Positions 1 through 6,418 are shown, counted from the first letter of the stretch. The stretch: 8,784 nt of DNA from QNYQ01 sp964542985 (GCA_964542985.1 CAZIWH010000067.1:1-8784), one strand, 5' to 3'. The notes: generated by a model from the letters alone, not told the origin. Numbers and translations are program-made.

Positions 1-2
1 CC

Positions 3-755
3 GTGGGACCCGTCTACAAGATCGTTGACATCGCGTGGATCCCGGTAGGAGACAAGATACTCGCTGCATGCAGGCAATGGGTCGGCTCGAGCGAGAGGTC
101 AATCATAACAGTACACACAGCAGGCGGAGAGGGGCTCGTGAACACAACAATAAACGCCCCAATAATCGGCCTAGACTGGCCCAGCAGCGGGGCCGTGCTA
201 GCGTTCTCAGGCATGACAAGCGACTACACGGAGTGGTGGAGGCTGGGCCTTCTTAACACCACTACAGGAGAGATAACCTGGTCCAGCAACCACACGGGCG
301 AAGGCATATTCTCAATATCCGCCAGCCCCAGCGGCAACGCTATAGCACTGGGCAAAGGCCTCTCGAGCGTCCTCCTCCTAGGCGAGGCCTCCCAATGCCC
401 CCAGCCCGCGGGGCCCGGGAACGGGTCAACCATAACCCCGCCCCCAGGAGGGACCACGCAGCCCCCCACAACAACAAGCAGCGAGCCGAGCACCACAAGC
501 GAGCAGCACCAGCACAGCACAAGTGCGCAGACGTCAGGCTCCAGCCACTCTACCTCGAGCCATAGTAGCAGTAATAGTGGTGCGAGCACGGAGCACAGTT
601 CAGCAACCCAGGAGGGAGGGAGTAGCGGCAGCTCTACATCATCAGCCTCTGCCACAGGCTTGCTGAAGAGGCTTAGCGATAAGGGTATAAGCCCTGAAAT
701 GCTAGGAATAATAATTATAATAATCCTATTAATAGTAATACTCATTAAAAAATAA
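3..755 (+). CDS. Cell-surface protein, C-terminal part: propeller-like repeats, Ser/Thr-rich stalk, membrane anchor (5' truncated by window edge)
   Basis: The reading frame is open from the first bases of the window, so the N-terminus is missing and the GTG at position 3 is probably an internal valine. The visible 250 residues fall into three parts. Residues 8-125 hold about three short repeats of the type hydrophobic-D/S-W/A-x-P-x-G-x-x-I/V-A (DIAWIPVGDKIL, GLDWPSSGAVLA, SISASPSGNAIA), which look like beta-propeller blades of the WD40/TolB kind. Residues 135-218 are a low-complexity linker of Ser, Thr, Pro, Gly, Gln and His. Residues 234-248 are an Ile/Leu-rich membrane helix followed by two lysines. 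Several N-x-S/T sequons (for example NTT) lie in the repeat part, consistent with glycosylation outside the cell. I infer an extracellular propeller on a stalk, anchored at its C-terminus. No catalytic residues are visible and its ligand is unknown. It converges on the amidohydrolase gene. Confidence 0.75.
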   Translation: MGPVYKIVDIAWIPVGDKILAACRQWVGSSERSIITVHTAGGEGLVNTTINAPIIGLDWPSSGAVLAFSGMTSDYTEWWRLGLLNTTTGEITWSSNHTGEGIFSISASPSGNAIALGKGLSSVLLLGEASQCPQPAGPGNGSTITPPPGGTTQPPTTTSSEPSTTSEQHQHSTSAQTSGSSHSTSSHSSSNSGASTEHSSATQEGGSSGSSTSSASATGLLKRLSDKGISPEMLGIIIIIILLIVILIKK

Positions 756-795
756 TATATAATATAAATAAATTTTTATATATTTATATCTATAA
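751..795. terminator. AT-rich convergent terminator region
   Basis: The short gap between the convergent surface-protein and amidohydrolase genes is almost pure A/T, with a run of five T at about 773-777 on the plus strand and A-rich stretches that become U-rich on the minus strand. Archaeal RNA polymerase terminates on U-rich tracts without needing a hairpin, so the region probably ends transcripts from both sides. This is inferred from composition only. Confidence 0.5.
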
Positions 796-2223
796 AGTTA
801 TCAATAACGAGCTAGACATACAACACTCATCCCTCCACAACGTAAAAACAGCAGGCGCCCCCCGCCTCAGCACGCCAAGCAGAGCAACTGGGCCACCGCT
901 CGCCGCGGCCGCCCCACGAGTATAAGCGTAAAGCGCCTCCCGAAGAGAAAGACTCTCCCCGCGGACACAGGCAGGAGCCCTGCATAAGCCTAGAGCCGCC
1001 CTAAACGTCTCCCAGGGCTCCACGGGCTCCACAGGAGCATCAGTGCTCAGCGCCAGCCTAGCGCCGGAGCGGGCTAGGCTCCGGAACCTATACGCCCACC
1101 GGGCCCTCCCCGGGCCGAGGCGCTTCTCAATCCACCAGTCCGACACGCGGAAGCGGGGCTGAACCACCACGTGCACGCCCAGCCCGGCAATCCTGCGCTC
1201 CACGCCCGGCGGTACCAGGCTGGCGTGCTCTATCCTCAGCCTCTCCCCGCCCCCAAGCCTCTCATAAGCTTCAAAGACCTCTAGGAGAGCCGCGTCGCCA
1301 ATCGCATGGGTAGCGACGCGGAGCCCCCGCGATAGCGCCTGCCCCGCCACCCGCTCTATGGCCCGGCTATCCATCAGGAGGCGGCCCCTGCTTCCCGGAT
1401 CATCATGGTAGGGCCCAGACAGGTAGGCGGTCCGGGCGCCCAGGCTCCCATCGCTGAAAAGCTTCACCCCCACCAGGCCGGCCAGCCGGGCCCTCTCGAG
1501 AGCCCTCCGGACCGCCTGGACATCGCGGGGCTCCGGGTAGCAGGAGACCCGGATGGGCAGCCCTCCCCGGCTCTCCAGCTCTGCTAGTGCCCTGGCCTCG
1601 GAGGGCGGGCACTGCATGCTTGAGACGCCCGCGACCCCGCTGCCCGCTATATGCTCCACGGCCATCCTCACGAGGCTCCTGATCGGGGCGCTGCGGAGAG
1701 CGAGGCGGACCGCCTCTCCCACGGCGTCCTCAAGCAGCACGCCCCTCTCGCTATCAACCAGGCCCGGGTAGAGCTCGTGCACCCCTGTCTCGGCTAGGAG
1801 CCTCGTGTTGGCCGTGGCTAGGTGGCCGCATACGCGGACCGCTATGGCGGGCCGGCCCGGGATGTAAGTGTCTAGGAGCCGCCGGTCCGGGAGCCTTCCC
1901 GGCTCGTTGAAAGCCTCCTCGTCCCAGCCCCTGCCATACGCAACCGGTCCGGGCGCCGCGGAGAGTCTTCTCGCCACCTCCTCGGGGCTTTTCGAGCCGT
2001 GGAGGTCTGCTCCTGCTAGGGAGAGGCCTAGGCCCGTTATGTGGAGGTGTGCATCGACCAGGCCAGGGGTTAGGGTCCCGCGCACCCTGCGGACCGTCGC
2101 GTACCCCCTGGGCGACCCTGTTACCGCTATGATCCTCCCATCCTCGACCAGGACTCCCGGGGCCTCTTCCATGTTCTCGTCGAGCACCCGATCCGCCAGT
2201 AAAAGCACGCTTGCCAACGCCAA
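790..2223 (-). CDS. Amidohydrolase family 3 (YtcJ-like metal-dependent hydrolase)
   Basis: A 477-aa protein with the full motif set of the YtcJ/amidohydrolase-3 branch of the amidohydrolase superfamily. The metal-binding HxH is H59/H61 in PGLVDAHLH. YGRGWDEE is at 96-103. K254 in GVKLFSDGSLGA is the likely bridging (carboxylated) lysine. H306 (THAIGD) and H333 (RIEHA) are the other metal histidines, and D395 (STDAPVEP) is the likely catalytic aspartate. Family members hydrolyse amide or C-N bonds of small cyclic or N-acyl compounds; the substrate cannot be read from sequence. It is somewhat shorter than typical bacterial YtcJ proteins (about 530 aa). No in-frame ATG exists near the start. TTG at 2223 is used here; GTG at 2208 is an alternative, and the ATG at 2230 is in another frame. 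It lies 52 nt downstream of the di-iron protein gene on the same strand. An A5 run at 2262-2266 (U5 in the message) between them may uncouple the two. Confidence 0.85.
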   Translation of the reverse strand: MALASVLLLADRVLDENMEEAPGVLVEDGRIIAVTGSPRGYATVRRVRGTLTPGLVDAHLHITGLGLSLAGADLHGSKSPEEVARRLSAAPGPVAYGRGWDEEAFNEPGRLPDRRLLDTYIPGRPAIAVRVCGHLATANTRLLAETGVHELYPGLVDSERGVLLEDAVGEAVRLALRSAPIRSLVRMAVEHIAGSGVAGVSSMQCPPSEARALAELESRGGLPIRVSCYPEPRDVQAVRRALERARLAGLVGVKLFSDGSLGARTAYLSGPYHDDPGSRGRLLMDSRAIERVAGQALSRGLRVATHAIGDAALLEVFEAYERLGGGERLRIEHASLVPPGVERRIAGLGVHVVVQPRFRVSDWWIEKRLGPGRARWAYRFRSLARSGARLALSTDAPVEPVEPWETFRAALGLCRAPACVRGESLSLREALYAYTRGAAAASGGPVALLGVLRRGAPAVFTLWRDECCMSSSLLITL

Positions 2224-2275
2224 GCACCATAGCTGGTTAGGGGGGCAGAATGGGGAGGCTGAAAAACCCTGGCCC

Positions 2276-3043
2276 CTATCCTAGGAGCTCGGCGCCGACT
2301 TCTCCCAGGCTTTCGAGCCACTTTAGGAAGCGACGGGCATTTTCACCAGTAAAGATGGCGCCGTGCTGGGGTGCTATGACCTCGATGTCCAGCTTCTTAA
2401 CCTTGCTGAGCCACGCCTCGAGTGCTCTCTGGCAGGCCATGAAGCGCTTGTGGAACCACTCCATGTATCTTACGTGCTCGTCGAAGTCCTCAACGAAAAG
2501 GTACCAGATCCCCGGCGGGAACACTACGGCGCCGATATCTCCTGTGAAGAGCGCTTTAAGCCCGGGTATGTAGAGGTTGAAGTTACCTGGGCTGTGGAGG
2601 AAGTGAGCGGGGATAGCGAGGAGGCGCTTTCCTTCTATAATGATTTCTCGGCCCTTATCCGGTATTCCCTCGTACTCAACGCCTGACTCGACGCCTAGGT
2701 GAGGAAGGAATCTGGTCCATATCTCGCTTACGTACACCTTAGCACGCGGGAAGAACTCGAGAATAAGGTTTAGGCTCCCCGCCACGTCAGGGTCCTGATG
2801 GCTGTAGAAGATGCCAACAACTTTCCTCGGGTCTACGAACTCGCTTACCGCCTGGTAGACCCGCTGGAACACGAAATAGCCTCCTGGGTCGATGAGTAGG
2901 GCCTTGTCCTCGGCAATGTAGAGGTACTGGTTGGCCAGTATGCCTTTCTCGGCGTCCGCCTCGTCGAGCCCTAGCCAGACGAGCTTCTCATCCCCGTGCT
3001 TGGACTCTGCTACCACGTAGGGCCTATGGACTTTTAGTGTCAT
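2276..3043 (-). CDS. Stand-alone di-iron metallo-beta-lactamase-fold protein (flavodiiron/ODP-like, no flavodoxin domain)
   Basis: A 255-aa protein matching the metallo-beta-lactamase domain of flavodiiron proteins and the stand-alone oxygen-binding di-iron proteins (ODP). Visible motifs: NQYLYIAEDKALLIDPGG (38-55), H82-x-D84-x-D86 in YSHQDPDVAGS (the position of the di-iron HxExD motif), H150 in HFLHSPGN, D169 in FTGDIG and H227 in APQHG. These are plausible ligands for a di-iron centre. There is no C-terminal flavodoxin module, so any O2 or NO reductase activity would need an outside electron donor; O2 sensing is also possible. The ATG at 3043 is chosen because a Shine-Dalgarno sequence GAGGTGA (3051-3057) sits 7 nt upstream; the longer frame back to 3097 overlaps the previous gene. 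That Shine-Dalgarno contains the stop codon of the upstream gene, so the two are probably translated together. Confidence 0.85.
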   Translation of the reverse strand: MTLKVHRPYVVAESKHGDEKLVWLGLDEADAEKGILANQYLYIAEDKALLIDPGGYFVFQRVYQAVSEFVDPRKVVGIFYSHQDPDVAGSLNLILEFFPRAKVYVSEIWTRFLPHLGVESGVEYEGIPDKGREIIIEGKRLLAIPAHFLHSPGNFNLYIPGLKALFTGDIGAVVFPPGIWYLFVEDFDEHVRYMEWFHKRFMACQRALEAWLSKVKKLDIEVIAPQHGAIFTGENARRFLKWLESLGEVGAELLG

Positions 3044-3050
3044 TCCCGAG

Positions 3051-3797
3051 TCACCTCTCAGGCATAGAAAGGCCTCCATAGACTTTGAGCCGTACAACGC
3101 TCTCCACTAGGTTGAGTGCATGATCGTCCCCGACATGCTCTTCGCCAGCGGCATTGACATAGACTCCCCTCAGTCTCCCATCAATGAACAGCGCTCTAAA
3201 GGTGGCCAGTCCAGTACCGCTCACGTAGATAACCTTGTACTTATTTCCGTACTCGGTAACGATGTCCTCGAGAATACTGACGAGCCCCCCGCGAGACACA
3301 ACCACGTCCTCGCTCCTCAATAGTATGCTCTTCATGATAAACCTCGTTATCCATGAAATACTCCGTAACTTTTCACTATAGTCTATATTTCCTTTACTAT
3401 CAGCACTAGAAGATTTATCAAACCTGCTAGCCCCAGCCACGCACTCCTCGACGATCTCAGCTACCGCCTCAACAATCTTACCAAGAGCTGGCTTGACAAC
3501 CCACCCCCTAGGCCCCTTGTACTTCGCCCCTGGCTTGCCATCCCAGGGAACCTCCACAGTTATCCTACTCCTCTCGCCCTCCATAAGTACTGTGACACCG
3601 CCCTGATCGGTCCGAGTCTTAATATTGTACCAGTCCCTGAAGGGGATGAGCATCCTACGGAATCCCAGCTGGACCTTCCCAGCTCTAATGCCCGTGACAA
3701 ACGGGAGCCGTGGGGGAAGGTTCTCCTCCACGCACCTTACTATCTCATCCCGGCTCTCACGAGTCACGCTATTAGTTATCATTGCATGACGCCTCAT
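3051..3797 (-). CDS. Unrecognised 248-aa protein, translationally coupled to the di-iron protein
   Basis: I do not recognise this family. The protein is soluble and has no signal peptide or membrane helix. Residues 35-115 carry a pattern rich in aromatic residues and glycine (PFRDWYNIK, VEVPWDGKPGAKYKGPRGWVVKP) that could be an alpha/beta ligand-binding fold. Residues 122-142 are a polar linker (DKSSSADSKGN). Residues 150-240 form a second alpha/beta segment ending in FIDGRLRGVYVNAAGEEHVGDDHAL. The longest frame starts at 3851, but a good TATA box (TTATATA, 3831-3837) lies inside it. The start is therefore placed at ATG 3797, about 11 nt after the predicted transcript start. ATG 3782, with GAGG about 9 nt before it, is an alternative. 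Its stop codon lies inside the Shine-Dalgarno of the di-iron gene, so I infer that both act in one process, perhaps oxygen or NO handling or signalling. Confidence 0.7.
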   Translation of the reverse strand: MRRHAMITNSVTRESRDEIVRCVEENLPPRLPFVTGIRAGKVQLGFRRMLIPFRDWYNIKTRTDQGGVTVLMEGERSRITVEVPWDGKPGAKYKGPRGWVVKPALGKIVEAVAEIVEECVAGASRFDKSSSADSKGNIDYSEKLRSISWITRFIMKSILLRSEDVVVSRGGLVSILEDIVTEYGNKYKVIYVSGTGLATFRALFIDGRLRGVYVNAAGEEHVGDDHALNLVESVVRLKVYGGLSMPER

Positions 3798-3830
3798 TGT
3801 ACTAATGACGCAAGTATCCTCACGACTAGC

Positions 3831-3837
3831 TATATAA
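3831..3837 (-). promoter_or_regulatory. TATA box for the 248-aa protein / di-iron protein operon
   Basis: Minus-strand TTATATA preceded by the purine-rich stretch GAAAG, which would serve as a BRE. The expected start, about 25 nt downstream (near 3808), lies about 11 nt before ATG 3797, giving a short leader typical of crenarchaea. Confidence 0.6.
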
Positions 3838-3996
3838 GCTTTCAAAATCAATGTGTCCAGACCTAATATGAATAAACATGGGAATCACACGCCATATACA
3901 AGGCGAATAATCCATAAACTCGGGAGAACCGCTTGAGAGCCTCTTCCCGAATCACCTAGCCCGGGCTCGTATGCATGCCTCGGGCACCATAGTCTA

Positions 3997-4031
3997 GAGT
4001 ATCATACTCAAGAGTATATACCTTAGAGTAT
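3997..4031 (+). promoter_or_regulatory. Operator-like GAGTAT repeats around a TATA box
   Basis: A perfect 13-nt palindrome GAGTATCATACTC occupies 3997-4009. Two further direct copies of GAGTAT follow at 4012-4017 and 4026-4031, so direct copies begin 15 and 14 nt apart. A TATA-like GTATATA (4014-4020) overlaps the second copy. A dimeric regulator bound to these sites would cover the promoter. The regulator is unknown. The start predicted from this TATA box, near 4043, coincides with the beginning of the foldable segment. Confidence 0.5.
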
Positions 4032-4042
4032 GAGAGAGGGGC

Positions 4043-4135
4043 CTCCCAGCCAGGGGACTCTTCACCGGTCCGACGATGCGAGCAGCAGCCCAACGGCCTG
4101 TCATCGGCCCCCGGGGAGAAGCCCCTGGAGGGGAG
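4043..4135 (+). ncRNA. Candidate structured RNA or 5' leader (low confidence)
   Basis: The ends of this segment pair with each other. CTCCC (4043-4047) pairs with GGGAG (4131-4135). An AG/AG internal loop (4048-4049 and 4129-4130) follows, then CCAGGGG (4050-4056) pairs with CCCCTGG (4122-4128), giving 12 Watson-Crick pairs. Inside, CGATG (4074-4078) can pair with CATCG (4102-4106). GGGG/CCCC pairing at 4113-4125 is a competing local hairpin, so alternative folds exist. It starts where the upstream TATA box predicts transcription to begin. No C/D or H/ACA signature was recognised. It could be a regulatory leader, a separate RNA, or chance pairing in G+C-rich DNA. Confidence 0.25.
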
Positions 4136-4138
4136 CGC

Positions 4139-4145
4139 AATAAAG
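4139..4145 (+). promoter_or_regulatory. TATA-like element close to the DUF1286-like gene
   Basis: AATAAAG lies about 25 nt upstream of 4168. Initiation there would give a message starting just before the Shine-Dalgarno at 4173-4178 and the chosen GTG at 4186. If this promoter is used, the foldable segment upstream would be a separate transcript or non-transcribed DNA. Confidence 0.35.
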
Positions 4146-4185
4146 GCTAGTCGCTCCTCCGCCTGGTGTGGCGGAGGGTTCGCGG

Positions 4186-4659
4186 GTGAGGGAGGATACT
4201 CATATAGTGTTTGGCGCCGGAGTCTCGGGCACGGGCGCAGCGCTCCTGGGCTGTAGCATGGGCTGCCTTCTTATAGCACTATTAGCGAACCTGCTAGTCC
4301 ATCCACTCATAGACAGGCTCGGCCATGAGAAGCACTGGTGGACGAAGCATCCTAGGAGGCACGCTCTCACCCACAGCCTCCTCGGAGCAACAATACTAGG
4401 CCTCGCGGTATACGCGCTCCTAAGCTACGCCGCAGCACCCCTCATAGGCAGGGGCGATGCCACGCTCCTAGCCCTCCCAGTGCTCCTCGGCCCCTGGAGC
4501 CACCTCTTCCTGGACATGCTCAACCCCAGCGGCATATACCTCTGCGGCCGCCGCGTAACGCTGAGAGTAGCCCGCTATAACAGCGTGTGGGCAAACCTCC
4601 TATTCCAGGCTCTAGGCATACTCCTCATAGCATACAGCGTGGCCCAAACCACACTATAG
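4186..4659 (+). CDS. DUF1286/YdjM-like polytopic membrane protein, possible metal-dependent hydrolase
   Basis: A 157-aa membrane protein with the layout of the archaeal DUF1286 family, related to YdjM-type membrane proteins. T5-H6 near the N-terminus is followed by a hydrophobic helix (about 11-37). Next come HPLIDRLGHE (39-48) and PRRHALTHS (56-64), a second hydrophobic stretch (65-84), a third (92-105), the motif WSHLFLDMLNPSGIYL (104-119), and a last helix at about 133-152. The conserved His/Asp set (H6, D43, H47, H59, H63, H106, D110) is what led to the hydrolase label in the family; activity is unproven. GTG 4186 is chosen because GGAGGG (4173-4178) is 7 nt upstream and the product starts MREDTHIVFG like its relatives. 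GTG 4168 would add six residues. Its role is unknown; some YdjM relatives respond to DNA damage or membrane stress. Confidence 0.75.
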   Translation: MREDTHIVFGAGVSGTGAALLGCSMGCLLIALLANLLVHPLIDRLGHEKHWWTKHPRRHALTHSLLGATILGLAVYALLSYAAAPLIGRGDATLLALPVLLGPWSHLFLDMLNPSGIYLCGRRVTLRVARYNSVWANLLFQALGILLIAYSVAQTTL

Positions 4660-4775
4660 GAGCCAGGCAAAGAGGCGCGGGACACGCCCCCATCCCCGAG
4701 GGCGGCCAGTTATTGCCCGCTCGCACCCAGCAATACCAACCAAGCCACACATGCGGAACACCGGAGGATGAGGGC

Positions 4776-5849
4776 ATGAGGAGGCTGGTCCTTGTCGCTC
4801 CCCCCTGGGCTGGCTTGGAGAGGCTCAAGCCTGTGGCCCGGGAGCTTGAGGAGAGGGGCTACCCGGTCCGCATCGCCGGGGAGCCGGACTGCGGCGGAGA
4901 AGCGTATAACCTGTCGTGGCGCCGCCTCCCGGAGGGGTGCCCGGGGGCCTGGGTGCCTCATCTCGGCATGATCGTTGATGTGGTCGCTTGCCTGGAGCGG
5001 TCCGGCCTTTGGGGGGAGCCTGAGAGAGCCGTGGCGGGGTGCCTCCTGGAGAGGCTCCGCGAGATGAGGAAGGCCCGGGCAGCCTACAAGGTAAAGGGCC
5101 TAGGCGTGCCCCTGAGGCCGCCGCCGGTGCTCGTCGCGGGAGAGCTGTATGTGCGCGATAGCGTTGAGAGCGTGTGCCGGGAGGCCGAGAGGCGTGCTGG
5201 CGAGGGCGCTGATCTCATTGTTCTCGGCCTCGACCGCTGGGGCCGCGGGGCCGAGGAGAGGTTCCTGGAGGCTGTCAGCGCGTGCTCCCGGAGGCTTCCT
5301 GTGCCGGTGCTCGCCGACCCGGGGAGGCTCGGGCTCCTGGGCCCCTCGCATAGCGCTGGGGCGGGCGGGGTGATGAGTGTGAGGCCTGGCGAGGAGGGGC
5401 GGCTGCCCGAGCATGTGAGGAGCGAGGCTATCGTGGTTGTGCTGGCGGACCGCTCCCCCGGGGAGGCGGTCCGGGCAGCGGGCAGGCTTGCCATGCCCGT
5501 GCTGGACCCGGTCATCATGCCCCCGCTCCTCGGCCTCCACCGGTCTCTAGAGAGGCTCTCGCTCCTCGCCCACGCGTGGAGAGGCCCCATAATGGCCGGG
5601 GTCAACAACGCGTACGAGCTAATAGACGCCGACCCCACGGGCACCATACCCATGCTCGTCTCGCTCGCAGCAGAGGGAGGAGCAAGCATAGTGCTAGCCA
5701 CAGAGGAGAGCCCCAAAACATACGGGGCAACCCTCCTAGCCCGCCTAAGCGCCGACCTGGCATCCCTAGCACTCTACTACGGCTCACCACCAAAAGACTA
5801 CCCGATCCGCCTCCTCCACACCAAGCACAAGAACATACCCATGCCCTAG
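4776..5849 (+). CDS. Archaeal dihydropteroate-synthase-related protein (TIGR00284-type), short version
   Basis: A 357-aa protein. The C-terminal third carries the hallmark of the archaeal dihydropteroate-synthase-related family: GPIMAGVNNAYELIDADPTG (270-289), EGGASIVLATEESPKTYGAT (300-319) and GSPPKDYPIRLLHTKHKN (336-353). The middle (117-250) shows alternating beta strands and helices as expected of a TIM barrel (ELYVRD, ADLIVLGLD, VPVLADP, EAIVVVLADRS, PVLDPVIMPP). Family members are usually near 500 aa; here the N-terminal domain is short and the protein stops right after the KHK motif, where relatives continue. The reaction is unknown; pterin or cobalamin binding is inferred from the barrel family. 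ATG 4776 is chosen because GGAGG (4763-4767) lies 8 nt upstream; the open frame back to 4587 overlaps the previous gene. Ile codons are ATC/ATT in all five cases before residue 250 but ATA in five of six after it. Confidence 0.75.
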   Translation: MRRLVLVAPPWAGLERLKPVARELEERGYPVRIAGEPDCGGEAYNLSWRRLPEGCPGAWVPHLGMIVDVVACLERSGLWGEPERAVAGCLLERLREMRKARAAYKVKGLGVPLRPPPVLVAGELYVRDSVESVCREAERRAGEGADLIVLGLDRWGRGAEERFLEAVSACSRRLPVPVLADPGRLGLLGPSHSAGAGGVMSVRPGEEGRLPEHVRSEAIVVVLADRSPGEAVRAAGRLAMPVLDPVIMPPLLGLHRSLERLSLLAHAWRGPIMAGVNNAYELIDADPTGTIPMLVSLAAEGGASIVLATEESPKTYGATLLARLSADLASLALYYGSPPKDYPIRLLHTKHKNIPMP

Positions 5850-6063
5850 CAACCACCCCGACAAGACCTCTAACAGTATGCCAGGCCTGCCTCGCCAGGC
5901 TACAGGCCAGCCCCGCGAGCTACAGGGCGCTTCACGCCCAGATACTGTGCCTGCCAAGCCTAGATGCCTAGGATTGCTAGGCTCCGGCCCTAGAGGGCTA
6001 CAGCTTAAGCATTGTTTCTTGCTAGCTTGGATCCTGCTGGGGCATGAGAGGGGTGAGCCTAGA
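5850..6063 (+). other. Intergenic segment with hairpins, probable promoter of the PIN gene
   Basis: No credible gene is seen. GCCAGGC or close copies occur three times at about 5880-5915. AGCCTAG/CTAGGCT forms a 7-bp stem with a 13-nt loop near 5957-5983, followed by the near-palindrome GCCCTAGAGGGC around 5988-6000; either could mark the end of the upstream transcript. CTTAAGC at 6004-6010 is a weak TATA-like candidate for the PIN-domain gene. Confidence 0.35.
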
Positions 6064-6417
6064 TTGTCTGGGGGTGAGGGTAGTAGGGGTGGTGCGGGCC
6101 CGGGGAAGGTTGCGGTCGTGGACACGAGCGTAGTGCTCTTCATACACTACAGGGAGCCCCCAGCGCCGCTGGCAGAAACCATACTCGACAGGCTCCACAC
6201 CCACGGCTACAAAATAGTATACCCGCCNNNNNNNNNNNNNNNNNNNNNNNNNNNNNNNNNNNNNNNNNNNNNNNNNNNNNNNNNNNNNNNNNNNNNNNNN
6301 NNNNNNNNNNNNNNNNNNNNNNNNNNNGGCATACTTGTGACCGGGGACCGGGGCCTTGCCTGCATGCATGCCGCCCTGCGCCGGGGCAAAGCATTACTAA
6401 TCCCATACACTCTATAA
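6064..6417 (+). CDS. PIN-domain protein, interrupted by a 100-N assembly gap
   Basis: The left part reads KVAVVDTSVVLFIHY, the first strand and first acidic residue of a PIN nuclease domain. The right part reads GILVTGDRGLACMHAALRRGKALLIPYTL, with D in TGDRGLA at the position of the last conserved acidic residue. The middle, where the other metal-binding acidic residues should be, lies in the gap. TTG 6064 is chosen as start because an excellent Shine-Dalgarno, AGGGGTGAG, ends 7 nt upstream; the frame back to 5878 looks non-coding. With the nominal gap the product would be 117 aa, slightly short for a PIN protein of about 130 aa, so the real gap may be longer. It could be a VapC-type toxin or an RNA-processing nuclease. 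No antitoxin gene precedes it. The two halves share a frame only because the gap is written as 100 N, so their joining is likely but not certain. Confidence 0.55.
   Translation: MSGGEGSRGGAGPGKVAVVDTSVVLFIHYREPPAPLAETILDRLHTHGYKIVYPXXXXXXXXXXXXXXXXXXXXXXXXXXXXXXXXXXGILVTGDRGLACMHAALRRGKALLIPYTL
6228..6327. other. Assembly gap of exactly 100 N
   Basis: One hundred consecutive N, the usual placeholder for a scaffold join of unknown length. It falls inside the PIN-domain gene. Any frame or distance measured across it is arbitrary. Confidence 0.98.
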
Positions 6418-6418
6418 G
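6411..6418 (+). promoter_or_regulatory. TATA box for the 62-aa gene, overlapping the PIN stop codon
   Basis: TCTATAAG is centred about 25 nt before ATG 6439, the spacing expected for a leaderless archaeal transcript. It contains the TAA stop of the PIN gene (6415-6417). Confidence 0.5.

Larger units (their letters stand above)
3798..4185. other. Divergent intergenic region (388 bp)
   Basis: No convincing protein gene lies between the minus-strand operon and the DUF1286-like gene. Contents from left to right: the TATA box of the left operon; a 6-bp inverted repeat TCGGGA/TCCCGA with a 19-nt loop at about 3920-3950; a 10-bp palindrome AGCCCGGGCT at 3958-3967; four GAGTAT half-sites at 3997-4031; a foldable G+C-rich segment at 4043-4135; a second TATA-like AATAAAG at 4139-4145; and a hairpin CCTCCGCC/GGCGGAGG next to the ribosome binding site of the right-hand gene. 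Confidence 0.6.

Noticed and set aside
224..745. Long open frame antisense to the surface-protein gene
   Set aside because: It is a shadow of the G+C-rich coding strand; its product is low-complexity Leu/Val/Ser with no domain pattern.
1381..1415. ATGATGA followed by CTGA on the minus strand, resembling C/D boxes
   Set aside because: It lies in the conserved coding part of the amidohydrolase; the C to D distance is far from 12 nt and no D'/C' boxes are present.
1754..2230. ATG-initiated 158-aa frame overlapping the start of the amidohydrolase
   Set aside because: It is out of frame with the clear amidohydrolase motifs and gives an Arg/Gly/Pro-rich product. Its ATG at 2230 is not the amidohydrolase start.
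3798..3851. Longer N-terminus (start at 3851) for the 248-aa protein
   Set aside because: The extra 18 codons contain a well-placed TATA box whose predicted transcript would start after them.
4587..4775. 63-residue N-terminal extension of the DHPS-related protein
   Set aside because: It overlaps the DUF1286-like gene, reads as non-protein (Pro/Gln/His-rich), and a good ribosome binding site precedes ATG 4776.
5084..5716. 210-aa frame antisense to the DHPS-related gene
   Set aside because: It is a shadow frame rich in Ser, Arg, Pro and Thr with no family pattern; the plus strand carries recognisable motifs.
5878..6063. N-terminal extension of the PIN-domain frame
   Set aside because: The composition is non-coding and hairpin-rich. 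A strong Shine-Dalgarno places the start at TTG 6064.
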